Positions 36,292 to 48,969 of a stretch of 64,000 nt of DNA are shown here, one piece after another; within the stretch, counting starts at the first letter, position 1, and every line of letters starts with the position of its first letter. The notes beneath the pieces were generated by a model. The model was not told where the DNA came from. It was given only the letters and a program-made list of their open reading frames with translations, and did no database searches. Source of the stretch: Armillaria gallica (taxonomy: Eukaryota > Basidiomycota > Agaricomycetes > Agaricales > Physalacriaceae); contig JBANDB010000001.1 in NCBI GenBank assembly GCA_037576215.1, forward strand, positions 2,232,001 to 2,296,000, read 5' to 3'. The translations under genes were made by a program, and so were the position numbers.

Positions 36292-37313
36292 ATGGCTTCC
36301 CAAGACACCGGCGCCCCCATGCAGAAGGCGGGGACGTTCTCCACCATCGACGCAGAGGGCGGCATAACACCGTCCAAGGCGGCCACCACCCCCAATACCT
36401 TCTGGACGCATCTGAACGAAGAGGTCGACCCCAGCCAGTCAACCGGTCCTTTGGCGGCTTTTTGTTTCATGACGGGCTACATGTGCGTGCTACGATACCT
36501 GGTGGTGAAGACACCGTATCTAATCTGCCTTGCAGCGACGTGATATCCTTCTCTGCGATATTCGTATGGTGTGGATTCCAAACAGGCAACTTTGCTCAAG
36601 TGCGCTTTTCTTCCCCGTCAAAAAGGGTCCTCTGACATCATTCGCAGCTCGCTATCGCCCTAGCCCGTCTGTTCGAAACCAGACCAGGTGGAGGCCATGA
36701 CACCTCGTTCCGCATGCCTGACAAGCAGGCACTCACCTCTCTTATCGCCTTCAACCTCGGTGCTGCTTTTGGGAGGCTCGGCGACCGCATAGGCCCCCAC
36801 AAACGGATATGGCTCATAATGGGGACCTTCCTCCAGGCGCTGCTTACCATGGCGGCGTCGGCGACGATATACAAGAGCAACATGCGCAGCATCGCGGATG
36901 AGCGTGATGACCCGTCATGGACGAACGTCCTCGCTTTTGCGTGTATAGCGTTTATGAGCGCCAGTCTCGGTGTGCAGGGTATCTTGGGCAAGAGGCTGAA
37001 CACGCAGTTCACGACGACGAGTGAGTCATGAGCCCCGTTCACTTAGCTATCTGAATACTAACTCTTCGCAGTCGTGTTAACAACAGTATGGGTGGAACTG
37101 GTGACGGACCCCAAGCTGTTCAATATCCGGAAAATGGTAAAGTCGCGCGACCACAAACTCATTGCCGCGGGGGCTTTGTTCATTGGTGCATTCACCGGGC
37201 GGGCTATATTGGGTGCCATTGGTTCTACTGCAGCTCTCGGAATCGGCACAGGCATAAGGGTACTCATCACTCTGTCTTGGATATTCGTGCCGGGCAAGAA
37301 GGCTAGACGCTAG
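36292..37313 (+). CDS. DUF1275 (YoaK-like) membrane protein
   Basis: Polytopic membrane protein of the DUF1275/YoaK family, whose function is unknown. Four exons (36292-36482, 36536-36599, 36648-37020, 37072-37313) sum to 870 nt, giving 289 aa, a usual length. A soluble N-terminus of about 50 residues (FWTHLNEEVDPSQSTGPLA) precedes the first helix. Family motifs are TGYIDVISFSAIFVWCGFQTGNFAQ, with the conserved FxxNQTGN-like turn, and ALARLFETRPGG, followed by about six membrane helices. These include LTSLIAFNLGAAFGRLGDRIG, LIMGTFLQALLTMAASATI and GIGTGIRVLITLSWIFV. The loop CIAFMSASLGVQGILGKRLN..TTIVLTT matches the family's MGxQn..T..vTTV signature. It ends with a basic tail (PGKKARR). Sub-cellular membrane is not evident. 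Confidence 0.85.
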
Positions 37314-38911
37314 TAACTGTTTATTCTTATTGTCTATCATTCATTGGTCGTTTTAGAGATACGTAGACTCTCTGACAGATACTTACATACCACAACTTGT
37401 AATCTTACCCTTGTCGCGAAAGGGAGCAATTACGGAGAAACGAGTTTTGCTAGCCGCATGCCAGGCAAAGAGAATTTAAGCTGAGGGGTTGGTGAGACGT
37501 TCTCTTTCCCTGCAAACCATCACCACCAACTATCCATCTGTAAGCGCGGCTTGACTTTAGCCGTATCCTTACCTTTGTCTTGAAAGGTCGAGTGGAAAAT
37601 CGATTTCACCGTCCCAAACAGACGCTTGAATACTGTCTGTGACCTGGAAACGGGCCGAGCTGGCTTGTTTTGAGTGCAAAAAATTGAATACCAAATTACT
37701 CTGTGTCAGTCACTGTCTATGACAAGAAAAATATGTGTTCTATTATTCTATGAAGTCTTGAGCCCGTGTGATAGGGGAAATCTTGTACTATGAATTTTTT
37801 CCGAAGTGATGGCCTAAAAAGCATGGAAACGGGTCAAACGGTATTTACATAATTTCAAGGATGCCCTCCTTGCTACTGCGGTCCCATCCTCACCGGAGGC
37901 ATCCAAGAGTAAACTAGGATATATAGTCATATCATGGAAGTTTATAACAGCTATGAGGGATGAAGAACCTTTCCTATTTTTGTGCAGTCACTTGCACAAG
38001 ACAATTTGATGTTTTTCTCAGATAAAAAGATTTATTGAGAGGGAAATTCAAGATGGCACAGCTAAACCTCTTCTGCATAGATGCTGAATGACTCAACCTC
38101 TGACCTGAAAAAAACCGCTTGCCAAAAGGTGTCAGCATCGTTGAGATATGAGCGTTTGACCCGTTACCATGCGTGACCCGTTTCTAGGTCACGCACAGTA
38201 CACGCTACAGTTCCAATCTTCCACCCGGATGGAGTTGTAACTGGCGGAATTTCGAAAGTCGCTGTCAGCTACGTCCTTCCGTCGATGGGCGCGTATTCTA
38301 GCCAACGCCACATTGGAAGGACTATATGTATAACGTCCATGGCAAGATCTTCTTCGTCATCCATCTCGTTGTCATCAAAGCCAACCAAAAATACTACCTA
38401 TACAACTTTGATACTTGCATGCTCGTCAGATTTGCGGATAGTTTTCCAACACTTGAGGTTTTCACGGAACGAGCCAGATGCTGGACTGGAGGAGATGACC
38501 AGATCAATTTAGTGACTCCGTTTGAGGTTATAGATTTCGAACCGGGGCCGAGGGATGTTATAGAGTTGGAAAAGGAGTTTGACGAGGCGTTACGTGATTT
38601 CATGAGAAGTGGAGGGACTTAAACTCAGGTCAACATCGTGGGTGTTACATACAGATCTTCCTGCCCTCCGACCAATAGGTTTGTATCGTCGTTTGTCTAC
38701 GAGAGAGTAGCAATCACGGAGAAACCAAGGAGAAACGAGTCTGCTGTTGTCTGGGATCTCGGTCCGAGATTCCCACAGTATTTAACGGCCATCGCGTCGC
38801 GACCCTGAAGTCCAACCACCACCACCCATCGCGTCGCGGTCGCGTAATTTGACTCTAAAAACAGCTCCAGCAACAATGTTAGTATTCTAGCTAACACAAC
38901 CACTATATCTC
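37314..38911. other. Intergenic with possible exon and repeated flank
   Basis: About 1.6 kb. From 38302 to 38622 a plus-strand frame, open after a TAG that could be a splice acceptor, encodes about 105 residues (KIFFVIHLVVIKANQKYYLY ... EKEFDEALRDFMRSGGT). I recognise no family and found no matching upstream exon. Segments near 37.42-37.53 kb and 38.69-38.85 kb share GGAGAAACGAGT and a following CACCAC-rich tract, suggesting an old duplication of this flank. Confidence 0.4.
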
Positions 38912-40552
38912 ATGCATTTTTGCAGGACAATTTACAAAGGTCACAGTAGCGACCTCGATGCTCGCTACTGCGCCCTCCTGTCAGAGTTCAGTTCAACAAA
39001 CGATAACCTCTCTTCCTCTGCCAAGTCCCTCATTCGCTCCAATATCCTCCCAGAACTGCATGCCGATGCATGTCTGCTCGATACAGAGATCGATTATTTC
39101 AGAGGATTGCTCATAGCCGCCCAGAAAAAACGAGACGAGATCGCGTCTATGGAGAAAACATTCCAGATGTTTCTTTCTCCAGTACGTGTCATGCCAGCAG
39201 AGATCCTGATGGAAATTTTCAAGAATGTCGCGCGCGATGCAAAGGTGGAGAAGGGCGTGGTAAAGGAAGCAGCCTGGGCGCTTAGCCACGTCTGCCACAG
39301 CTGGCGGGACGTAGCATTGGCGTGTAGAGAGCTGTGGTCTACCATCTCCATCCACATTGCAGACTATGAGATAAGAAAAGCTGAAAAACTTCCAGAATTG
39401 TTGCACACAGTACTTGGGCATTCTGGAAACAGACTGCTCGATGTTTCACTTTCCCTCGAGCTGACTTGTAGTGAACATATCAAGGAGGAAGATGCTCTCA
39501 CGAATGAGCAACGGGACGCCATCAAGATGCTCTTCAACGAATCTCCCAGATGGCTCAGCGCCAGTTTATCGGTTCCGCCGGGCGTCGTGGAGGATCTGCT
39601 CTCCCCGCGTCCTGACCTACCTGCCCTCGTCTCCCTCAGCCTCCAAACGAAACAGCGGTGGGCATTTCCATACACTGGACCCGAAATATCCCTATGGTGT
39701 CCTCGTCTAACCGCACTCAGCCTTCTTGGCATCCCACCGACGAGCGTGTCTCTCTCCTGGAGTTCGCTCTCTCACGTGTCCGTCCAGCTGTACGATAACC
39801 ACCCCAGCTCCTCCCAGGACTACGCGCTTCGGTATCTCGCGTCGGTCGATCCCACTGTCCTCCAGACGCTCTCCTTCTCCTCTCTGTACTGCCGCGAGCA
39901 CTCGCGCTCAATTGGCGAGCAGATCACGTTCCCCTTCGTGGACACCCTACGGACTTTCAACCCCACCATACTGGACAACGTCGTCCTTCCTTCCCTCCAC
40001 GACATCCACCTTGGGCCTCCCGAGCACAAGCGCGGCACCCCCGGACGTCGGTACACCACACCCATGCTCCCTGCCCTCGACGACATGCTGCGCCGCTCGC
40101 GCTGTTTCAATGGGATCACGCGTCTTGTGCTCGAGTACATCATCCCCGACCAGGCGCTCATAGATATGCTTGTGTCTCTCCCTAACTTGGCCTGCCTTGT
40201 GCTGTTATTCGGAGACTCGTGGTCGGCAGAGATGGAGGCCATGATGGTCATGCTAGTGAGGATGTTGGACATGGGGTTCGTGGGGCGTTTGGAAGAACTA
40301 GGAATGCGGAATACGTTCGAGGTGTGCTATATGGATGAATCGCTTGTGCATATGGCGGAGCGGAGGTGGGGGTTATGGGGAGGGATGAGGCTGCGTAGGC
40401 TGAGGTTGAGAGCCGCAGGGTACAAGAGTGCCAGTGCGCTGGACGAGTTGCGTAGGCGGCTGTGCATTCTAAGGGACGAAGGAATGGACGTTGTTGTATC
40501 TACTGTGGGAACGTCGGGGCTGGAAGAGTTCTTGGTTGGAAGTAGTCAGTAG
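38912..40552 (+). CDS. F-box protein
   Basis: Agaricomycete F-box-like protein, about 546 aa in one main exon, probably an SCF ubiquitin ligase adaptor. An N-terminal coiled coil (LLDTEIDYFRGLLIAAQKKR, about residues 50-85) is followed by the F-box: LSPVRVMPAEILMEIFKNVA, then WALSHVCHSWRDVALACREL and WSTISIHI. This N-terminal helix plus F-box pattern is typical of the mushroom expansion. The C-terminal 350 residues alternate strands and helices (LVSLSLQTK, LTALSLLG, LRTFNPTILDNVVL, NGITRLVLEYI), a degenerate LRR fold. The start is uncertain. The ATG at 38912 lies inside what looks like a splice acceptor (TTTTTGCAG); alternatively translation starts at 38878 with the ATG itself split by an intron, giving MTIYKGHSS. 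Both give the same main frame. Confidence 0.8.
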   Translation: MHFCRTIYKGHSSDLDARYCALLSEFSSTNDNLSSSAKSLIRSNILPELHADACLLDTEIDYFRGLLIAAQKKRDEIASMEKTFQMFLSPVRVMPAEILMEIFKNVARDAKVEKGVVKEAAWALSHVCHSWRDVALACRELWSTISIHIADYEIRKAEKLPELLHTVLGHSGNRLLDVSLSLELTCSEHIKEEDALTNEQRDAIKMLFNESPRWLSASLSVPPGVVEDLLSPRPDLPALVSLSLQTKQRWAFPYTGPEISLWCPRLTALSLLGIPPTSVSLSWSSLSHVSVQLYDNHPSSSQDYALRYLASVDPTVLQTLSFSSLYCREHSRSIGEQITFPFVDTLRTFNPTILDNVVLPSLHDIHLGPPEHKRGTPGRRYTTPMLPALDDMLRRSRCFNGITRLVLEYIIPDQALIDMLVSLPNLACLVLLFGDSWSAEMEAMMVMLVRMLDMGFVGRLEELGMRNTFEVCYMDESLVHMAERRWGLWGGMRLRRLRLRAAGYKSASALDELRRRLCILRDEGMDVVVSTVGTSGLEEFLVGSSQ

Positions 40553-41305
40553 TCGCACGGAAATTCGCGTCTGATGTGATATATAAATTGTCAGTGAACA
40601 GTACGGTCCACGGAGCTGGTAAATCCAGAAAAGCTTGGGATCGTTATCTGTCCCAAAGTTGGAATAAGTAATGGCCGTAGTTATTGGCGTCGCTGTTTTG
40701 TTTAGCGCGATGGAACTTGACGCGAACCCAGCGTGTCACTCTGTGATGACGCTAGTGGTTGATCGGGGTGGGGGAGGAAAGAAAGGAGAGAACGACACGG
40801 AAGGTTCCATTTTATACCCGTCGGGAGGCCCGTGCGCAAGGGGCGGGGATCTGCGCATGGTGATCGGAACGCGTCATAGATACATCATGCTAATTAACCC
40901 CAATGGGTCTTTTGATATGGGTGAGAAGGACTGCAGCTACTACTACTAGGCAATTTATTGGCTCTCGCTAAAATGACACAGTACTTAATTTTGAAAAAAG
41001 AAAAAAAAATCACAAAGATAGCGAGTAGGAATATATGCCAACGGGGATCTAGCAGTAATAAAAGAAATGAATAGAAATGCCTACGCAATAGAACGTCTTG
41101 ACCCCAGCCTCGTAAAGAGGTTCCAGAGTTGCTCGCTGTGACTTGGGACCAGCGTTGGCAGCGTCGCGGTTTGGCAGCCGCAGACAGACAGAACCAAACA
41201 AACATTCTCGACCACTCTCTTACCAGTGTACTCAAAGTGTACTTCTGGTTTCTTCCTTCCACTTCGCCCTGATGCGGCCTTACGCTGTATAAAACATCCT
41301 ATCCC
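40553..41305. other. Intergenic, no supported gene
   Basis: About 750 bp between the F-box gene and MIOS. A plus-strand frame of 92 codons at 40671 shows no domain. A short A-rich tract lies near 41000. Confidence 0.5.
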
Positions 41306-44300
41306 ATGGTCACTCCAAACTGGCAGTCCGAAAAGCGTCTGTCATGGAATCCGCGGCAAGGAAACAAGTTCATCGTAGGAGGAGGGTCACAGATAACATT
41401 GTACGAATGGACAGAAGAATATCCTGAAATTCGGCATATAACGTCGCAGCATGACCTCCAGTACATGAAGGTGCGTCGCCTTGGTCGCGTGATACCAGTC
41501 GACTAATACTCTTTAGTGCTTTGCCTGGTCTCCAGACCCGTATTTCGATGATCTCGTGGCTGTTGGGAATAGCTCTGGCCGTGTGGACCTCTTTCGACTG
41601 GAAGCGTCGAAATACGCGCGCAGGAACAATGTTCTTTCAATGGGCCCGACTATCTCTTTCCCATTGAGAAACACTCGGTCATGCAATGCGCTATCATTTT
41701 GTTCTGCAGATCCTAATTATCTAGCTGTTGGGCTGGACAAAGCGCGTGGGGACTGCAGCCTCGTTATTTACGATATCGCTAGCAGTCTTCCTAGTATGGC
41801 TCTGCCTATGGATCCAGTAGAGACTGCTACTACTGCGTCTAGACCCCAACCGCAGATTCCTCGTGCAGACCTTGGACCTCGTACCGACGCGCGCGTCCTG
41901 CAACAGCACGCTCCTGCTGAAATCGTATCTGCCCTCTCGTTTCTACCAAATTCCACCAGTCTTCTCCTTGCCAGCATATCATCACGGTGGCTGCGGCTGT
42001 TCGACTTGCGCTCACCTATGCCCGCGACGACGAATGTTGCATCCAAAGTTTATGGTATCGCGACGGATCCTTTTGAGCCAAGACGCATCGCCACTTTTGG
42101 GGACGGTATTGTGGCTGTTTGGGACACGAGAAAGTTTAATCAGCCCCTCCTCACATTCACCGAGAAGGACGCGTCTGCAGCCGATGGCGCTGTTAGGGAT
42201 AATACCCAGCCCTACAGCACCGTCGAGTTCTCCTCAACAAGACGGGGGACCCTGGCTACACTGGAAAGAAACGCCTCGAGAGTGAGAATGTGGGACATCA
42301 TGGAAGCCCAAGCTCAAATAGCGAACGACGGATCCTCTGATGGAGAGAAATCGCGAGATTCGGCACTCTCCAGCAGGGCGACGAAGCGATCGTGGCCTAA
42401 TTTACCGTGGGGTGGTACGGCAACTACAGACGCGGCTGTACCATCAGGAAGAGAACCTGCGTCCCAGGCGAACGTGATCCTGTATGACACCCACCAAAGT
42501 AAGTCCTTCATTAACACATCAGGTGACATCCCTCTTATTTTCTGGCCAAGCCAAGTCATTTGATCGACCGTTGGCGTCCTTTGCTCTAGTTCCTTCGACT
42601 CGTGCCCATCCTCTTTCCTCTAATATCATGGTTGTCAATAAGGACGGAGATCTGGAGCTTCATGCCATCTATGATACACCAAAGCAGACATCTTGGAGTG
42701 CCCGTGGGGATCTCGCTATAGGCGCGGGACTTTCCTATTGCGTTCTGTCGGCTGTCAAGGACGTCGAAACCCCTCCGGAGCCCTGGGATATCCTCAAGGA
42801 TGACCCAGAAAGTCAGGGAAAGAGCAATCCTCCCTCGCGCTCACAATCCCGCCGGGGTAGAGAGAGAACCATACTGCCCGATTCCGACAAGTCTGCTACC
42901 CCTCCATTGTTCGGCCGCGGAGATGAAGAAGGGTTCCCCCCGCTTTCTGGGGGCATAGCTGCCACAAAGACCACTGCAAATTTGGCGGCAACTCGTCCTG
43001 AAAAACGATCGTTCAGTCCAGCGTCTCTGAGAGCTCACGATCAGCACTTGGAAGCGAATAGCGGACCATTGAAACGCTCATTATCAAGACCACGGAATGA
43101 TACAGGGGGAACCTCGGATAAGTTGGCTGGCCCCACTGGTCGTTCCTATCTCATCGGGCGTAGCTTGAGCAGAGGGAAAAAACAACCTCTCAAGAGCGTA
43201 GCCGCGGTGATTCAGGCTGATATTTCCATGGTGATGCGACGACGGGCAATCCGCGGGTACGGCCTCAGTAGCGTCAGCCATCCTATTTTTACCCAAAGCT
43301 TACACCACTGATAATTCTCTGCAGCCCGATCACAATGCCAATGTAGCCCAAGACGACCATGACCCATATGATGGCTCATCCCAAATGCTTTCCGATGTTT
43401 GGAAGTGGATATCATGTAAATAGTCTCGTTCGTAGAGCTGTGCACGATTTTTCTGACCCTATTGACGCAGATAGTCGTGATATCCTATGCGTGCCGACTT
43501 CGAAACTGCATGGTTATGATTTCAGTTACGAGGGGCTACTCAGTATTTGGGAGGGCGTCCCAGCATTTGTGCATGCATCCTATGACGCCCCGGCGACGGC
43601 TTATGGCAACACATTGAACGTCGCTGATGCTTCAGAGTCTTATCAAGGACGTCGTACTGCATCGCCTGCAGTCGATTTACAAGAGAACTTTTTCGCCGCT
43701 CTTTCGGAGTTGTTGGACCGTAGTGATCTAGACGTGGACAGATGGAAGCCTGTGGTGACAACCTCCAAGCTGTTGCAAAGACAAGTGGCCCTCCAATTGA
43801 CAGGTTGGAACCTTAGGGAAGAGGATCTAATGATGGACATAAAGAGGTGTTCTTAAATTTCCACTCTTCTATTTCCCTTTTTGACCTGTATGCAGATGGG
43901 AAGGGGACGGGAAGATCTCTCGAGCAGCGTGCTGGCTGGTCTTTACTAAACATTATGCTAAGGCAGTGGAATTGCTCCTGCGAAGCAAAGGTCGGTGCTG
44001 GGTTCATTTATCGATTCATGAGTGTTGCGCTCATGATACATATAGATGAGAGTCACCATATGATGTCCGGAATTCTTGCGGCTCTAACACCGCACGGATC
44101 GTCTGCTGCTTTCAGACATTCGGAGTTGCGAGAACGTGTAATCGTCAAGCTGCAGGATCCCTACTTCAGAGCTATGCTCGTCCACTTGACGTTGGGTGAT
44201 TGGCGCGAGGTTCTTGACGAGGAAGTTCTGCCTTTCCGAGAACGTCTGGCGATCGCTTTCCAGTTCCTCGATGACAAGAATTTGACTTCGTACCTGAGAC

Positions 44301-45068
44301 GAGTGAAAGAGCGGAGGGTCCGTGGAGACATCGACGCCATGATTGTCACTGGGTTGACGAAAGCCGGGATAGATCTTCTTCAAGCCTATGTGGATAAGTC
44401 TGGCGATATACAGACTGCTGCTATCATGTCGTCTTATGTTTGCCCGTCCAAGTTCTCTGACGCAAGGGTTGATAGGTGGTTGGATGCATACCGAGATCTT
44501 CTGGATGGGTTCAAGCTCTTCCACCATCGGGTGGATTTTGATATCAGCCGCGGTCGCATTATTCAGGGGGCGTTTGAGGAGGGGTATATGCCTCCTCAGG
44601 AATGGGTTCCTAGGCAGATTTTGATTAGGTGTAACTATTGTAACAAGCACCTCAGCGATGAAGGGCCTGAGAGCGTCCGACGTGGAAAGGTCATTGTTTT
44701 CTGTAGAGAAGTATGTGCTGAGACTGACACTCTTTCTTGTAGGATACATGTCCTCATTGTGGACGTTCCTTGCCCCGATGCTCTGTTTGTCTTATGACTC
44801 TTAGTGTCATTCCCGACGGCGCTCGGGATGTAGAGCTTGCGCGTTCGCAGGCTCAATACACAGGTATGTGTGTATGCTAGCTACTTGGAATGTGGGCTCA
44901 TCTTGTCGGCCAGATACTATTGATGATGCTATTGTTATGTGTCAGACCTGCAGACATGGCGGGCATGCCTCACATATACTTGATTGGTTTTTTGGAGAGG
45001 ATGGAGGTCAATATCATGCGACGTGTGCTGTAGCCAACTGTGACTGTACATGCGCTAACGAATTTTGA
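41306..45068 (+). CDS. MIOS: MIOS/Sea4, GATOR2 complex subunit
   Basis: WD-repeat subunit of GATOR2 (SEACAT in yeast, where it is Sea4), which acts at the vacuole/lysosome to relieve GATOR1 inhibition of TORC1 in amino-acid sensing. An N-terminal beta-propeller runs from RLSWNPRQGNKFIVGGGSQI through VDLFRLEASK, LAVGLDKARGDCSLVIYDI, WLRLFDLRS and VAVWDTRKFNQPLLTF. It continues after a disordered Ser-rich linker (about residues 310-335). The helical middle has the hallmark EGDGKISRAACWLVFTKHYA followed by KAVELLLRSK. The C-terminus is the Cys/His module: CNYCNKHLSDEG, CPHCGRSLPRCSVCLMTL, CQTCRHGGHASHILDWF and HATCAVANCDCTC, a RING-like/zinc-ribbon pair as in MIOS. Nine or more exons; junctions checked up to exon 7 keep frame. 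Length about 1,030 aa. Confidence 0.92.
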
Positions 45069-45835
45069 TCTATAACCGGCGTGAAACGAGAAAGCCGGAG
45101 GTCTTGAACAGACGTCGACGACAATTGTCCGGAGAGACCCTACAATGACGGTGTTTCGGGGCAAGGTAATTGTCTAAGTTTATTAGCTCTAAACCACGGT
45201 CTCTAACGCTAGCGGCAAAAACTATCACTCTGGTCCTCGCTTGGTGATGAGGACCTGTTAAAAGAGCCTTCCGACAAGAAGAGGCGTATGATACCGACGG
45301 TGCGGACATTGGCACCCTGAAAAGCAGCTGTTCACCTGGTACGGTGGCAGTACCTTCTGTGCAGCAAGCCGATGATAGACGAACTTGCTTCATATAGGAT
45401 GGTAACGAGACTCCAAGTCAAATGAAACGTACTCAGGCTACATGAGGTCTTTGGCCGTACGACCGTCCAGGGACGCAGAGGGTGATAATAATCGGTGGAT
45501 ACGTGACACGGGTTTCAGTATAGTCAATGGGGAACACGACAACATCAATGCGCAGACAGGGTACAGCCACTCCAGGAACTTTGAAGTACTGGAGTAGGTA
45601 TATTATAATATCATTCATTGATTAAGTTACAGATAGGTATTAGGTGCTGCTATACAAAGATTATATAGGGAAATTATGACGTTGGCTAAGTTAAATCGAT
45701 GTGTGTGATATTATGATGAAATTTATCAGTAGTGGTGTTGAGCCGGGCCAGCGCTCGTTGCTCAGTTTCCGCGTACTTTCCTCAATTCGTTATCTGTTAC
45801 AAAAATTTTAATCTGTTTGAACCGTGTAGAATGAA
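45069..45835. other. Convergent intergenic region
   Basis: About 770 bp between the 3' ends of MIOS (+) and the Zn cluster factor (-). Both terminators should lie here. Short frames look non-coding. Confidence 0.5.
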
Positions 45836-47795
45836 TTAATTGGATTTGTACTCACCAACGAAAGCCGAGCGAGGTGCAACCACCGTCAAAGCGCCCATGA
45901 TCATCTGTAGTAGCCTTTGTGCTGTGGCCTGCTGAGGCTGAGGCATTGACGACACCCGGCCAATCAAAAACCTGCAAGCAGTTGACCACAAGACCTGTGC
46001 AAAATAGATGACAATCAAGGAACCAGCTCCGCACGGCAAAAGAAAACACTTACACCCATAATCGCGTCGATGAAAGGGAAATCAGCGATGTTCATTGCGC
46101 TCAAAACCTGCGTCATTGCAAGAGCTGCCCTATCCATTCTCTCCAAAGAGTTGGGATTTAGGGATATGACAGGGAAATGAAGAATGATCACAGTAGCATG
46201 CGCCAAGGTGTAGATCATTACAGCGGTAGCCGGCGTGCTTAGCGTCATCATGGCTTGGAAAGTCGGCAGCCTTTCAATAAAACGCTCCAGAACGTTGGAA
46301 AACGAAGCAAAGGTTGCCTTGAAGTTATTTACTTGTACGCTATTCATCCCTAATAAATGTATGTCGAATGCATGGTTCAAATGAAGAAAACAGTACGCCT
46401 CACCGGGATGCACCTTTGACCTGAAAAGCGAAGCTTGTTCGAATAAAACTGACACCTTAGCGTGCAGGGCAAGAATGGATGTCCCCGTGTCGGCATCACC
46501 GTGTAAGAATCTCTGGATGGTGTGGCTGCTTCTGTCTAAAGGACGAGAGAGCTTTCGAAAAAAATGAACAAAACATAAACTCAGAGACATGAAGAGATTT
46601 ACCCTGGAATATTCACTTATATCCAAAGGCCACGGTGCATCAATTCTTGTCGCGTCTGCTTCGGACAGGTTGGAAGGAGATCCGTCCACAGCGGTCCAGG
46701 AGTTATTTAAGATAACAACAGTCCAGAGACCGTTGAGTCTCTCCCCTTCCTCGAGAGCGTTACGTGCTTCTCCGAGAATAGACCCGCTGCCTCCGTTCTG
46801 GGACCTGATCTTATGCAGGCCAGAGCTAAGCACGAGGGAGACTGCAGCGCTGGTATGATACTTTCCCTCGAGCATCTTCATATTCCGGAAGAAATACTGA
46901 GCTAAGAGGACCTCGGCCTGGATGCATTGGATAACCCCATAAGGATGGGAAGAGCAGTTTGCCAGTCCTTGAGACGCATGATTTACGGCCTGAGCAAGAA
47001 AAAGGCCTTCCCACGCCGCGATGTCCGAGGAAGGAGAAAGATGAATCCCCCATAGGTACGCGGCACTAAGCAGAGCAGGAACAGGTCGTTCGACAAGATT
47101 GCTGCTGGTTGCCGACTGTACAAAGTGAGCGATGTCAAGGAAGAATCCAAACTCTGCGCAGTCACTAAGGAACGTTCGCAAGCTGGGGGTACCTCAGCGA
47201 TTAGTAGAATTCGCGTAACATATAATGTACTCACATGACCTGGTGAACTTGAACAGGCATATTCTTCTGTCGGTCAATATATGGAGTTTGGATGACCAGT
47301 GAATGACTTACGGGTTGTTCGTTGCGTGGGTTGCCTGAGTGGGGTCAATAAAGGTCACTTCAACAGGTTTTCAAAAAAGCCCGTACCCTGCGATGGCAAA
47401 AGAGTATTGTATGGTTGGGTCAAAAATATAGGCGACCCAGGACTTGCTTGTCGAGCATTCTCAAGTTCATGAATACGTCGTTCGACTGTGGATATCTGTT
47501 CTTCTAGCATACGAGTCTTTGTCATTCCTTGACCGTAGTATTCGCATTCGTGGAAAATAGTAGAAGCCGCGCATTGACCGCATTTTGGCTGTCTTCCATC
47601 ACACTTCTAGAGATCAGTGTTAGTGAGCTGACGACGAGATGCAACCATGTACTAGCTCACAATCTTCCGGTGCCTACAATGGAATGAACAGGGCATGAAT
47701 ATACTTCCACATAAAGCTAGTGGTTTCTTTTACCTGCAGTTAAGACACGCGCCGCCTTTGGGGAGCTGATTACTGCGGCGAGAACTTGAAGCCAT
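45836..47795 (-). CDS. Zn2Cys6 transcription factor
   Basis: Fungal zinc-cluster transcription factor. The ATG at 47795 opens MASSSRRSNQLPKGGACLNC. The binuclear cluster is CLNCRHRKIKCDGRQPKCGQC plus a sixth Cys in FHECEYYG (spacing C-x2-C-x6-C-x6-C-x2-C-x8-C, residues about 17-45), assembled across two introns. A coiled coil for dimerisation follows (TRMLEEQISTVERRIHELEN). The middle and C-terminal regions (FLSDCAEFGFFLDIAHFVQS, AAYLWGIHLS, VLLAQYFFRNMKMLEGKYH, GLWTVVILNNSWTAVDGSPS) match the helical fungal-specific regulatory domain. The last exon, joined at about 46058, ends GEYKSN at 45836. Eight or so exons. Target genes cannot be read; the neighbours (MIOS, a small unknown protein) give no pathway hint. 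Confidence 0.88.
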
Positions 47796-48969
47796 GTCAG
47801 TCTATGGATATGTCTTCATCGTCCTCCCTCCCTATATACCAGTCACTGCCCTGCATACTCAGCCAAAATATAATTGCCCCAGTAATTGGTCGACTCGTTT
47901 CACTCCTTCAAGAAACAGAGTCTAGGGACGGGTGTGAGATAAAATGGCACGAGGACGGACCAATGTACTGCTATTTTGCAACGGTCATGGGCGCTGAGGG
48001 AGACTCAACAGGCAATTCCCGACAGATCAATTTCCCCGGAGACGGCAAGTAGACTGTGTCCAGAACAACGAAGAGACGTGACGAGCGTCGTAGACTCATT
48101 GCTATGGTTTGGGATGTCAGCGAATAATCTAAGCGGAGCCGACGTTTCATCGTAAGCCTCCAAAAGTCATTGACTGAACTCCGGTATTGATTTGGGGGAT
48201 GGGCGACCTCTCCGACACCACAATATTAATCTGGAGACTGCTGGTCGCTTCCAAGAAACTCTGAGGAGTCATATTCGTTACGCGTGTAAGTTGCGTATGA
48301 TAAGAGGAGAAAATCGCGGTTGGATCCTGAAGATACGAAACGACGAACAAGAGTTGCGACCGTGACCATCACGTTTGAGCGTTCACGTTCAATATCAATC
48401 CTAGTACTACGTGTCGCTTTGTCGTTATGTTAGCTTATCCATATATGGTAACTTCTCTAAGATTTTAGGAGGACGACCAGGACGATACCTAGAGAACGCA
48501 GGCTACGGGATACATGAATATTGGACCACTTCGTGTTAGTGACGATAATGCTTCAAGACTCACGCCTCCGGGAAATAATTTGTTACAGATAAGCATTGTT
48601 CTATATCACTCGAAGAGCTCGTACCGCAATTTGGTACTATAATGATCATCGGTATAATGCAAGTTGTGGCAAGTTTCAACAAGCACTGATATATAGTTGC
48701 AGGGATCGGTTGAACTATAAATCTCATTACGCCATAGCCGGGGGGCCCTGAAAATAGATCAGCAAATCAAGGAGAACATGGATAGTGGTCAGTCTCAGGC
48801 TTGGGGATTGTTGAAACAATACATTTTTAACACTATTAACTAGATAATGTACAATAAAAACAAGTAGTAGGAAACCCATCCTCCCTGCTACTCTTCAAAA
48901 AGAGCTTGGTTGTAATACAGTGGGTATACGTGATAATTAATACAGTGGTTGACGTATGCGAGGTTATCA
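47796..48969. other. Intergenic, promoter side of zinc-cluster gene
   Basis: About 1.2 kb, AT-rich in its second half. A plus-strand frame at 47.79-48.05 kb overlaps the regulator's start and has no supporting features. Confidence 0.5.

Noticed and set aside
44084..44749. 221-codon minus-strand frame opposite MIOS
   Set aside because: The plus strand encodes conserved MIOS solenoid and zinc-binding residues; the opposite frame has no domain.
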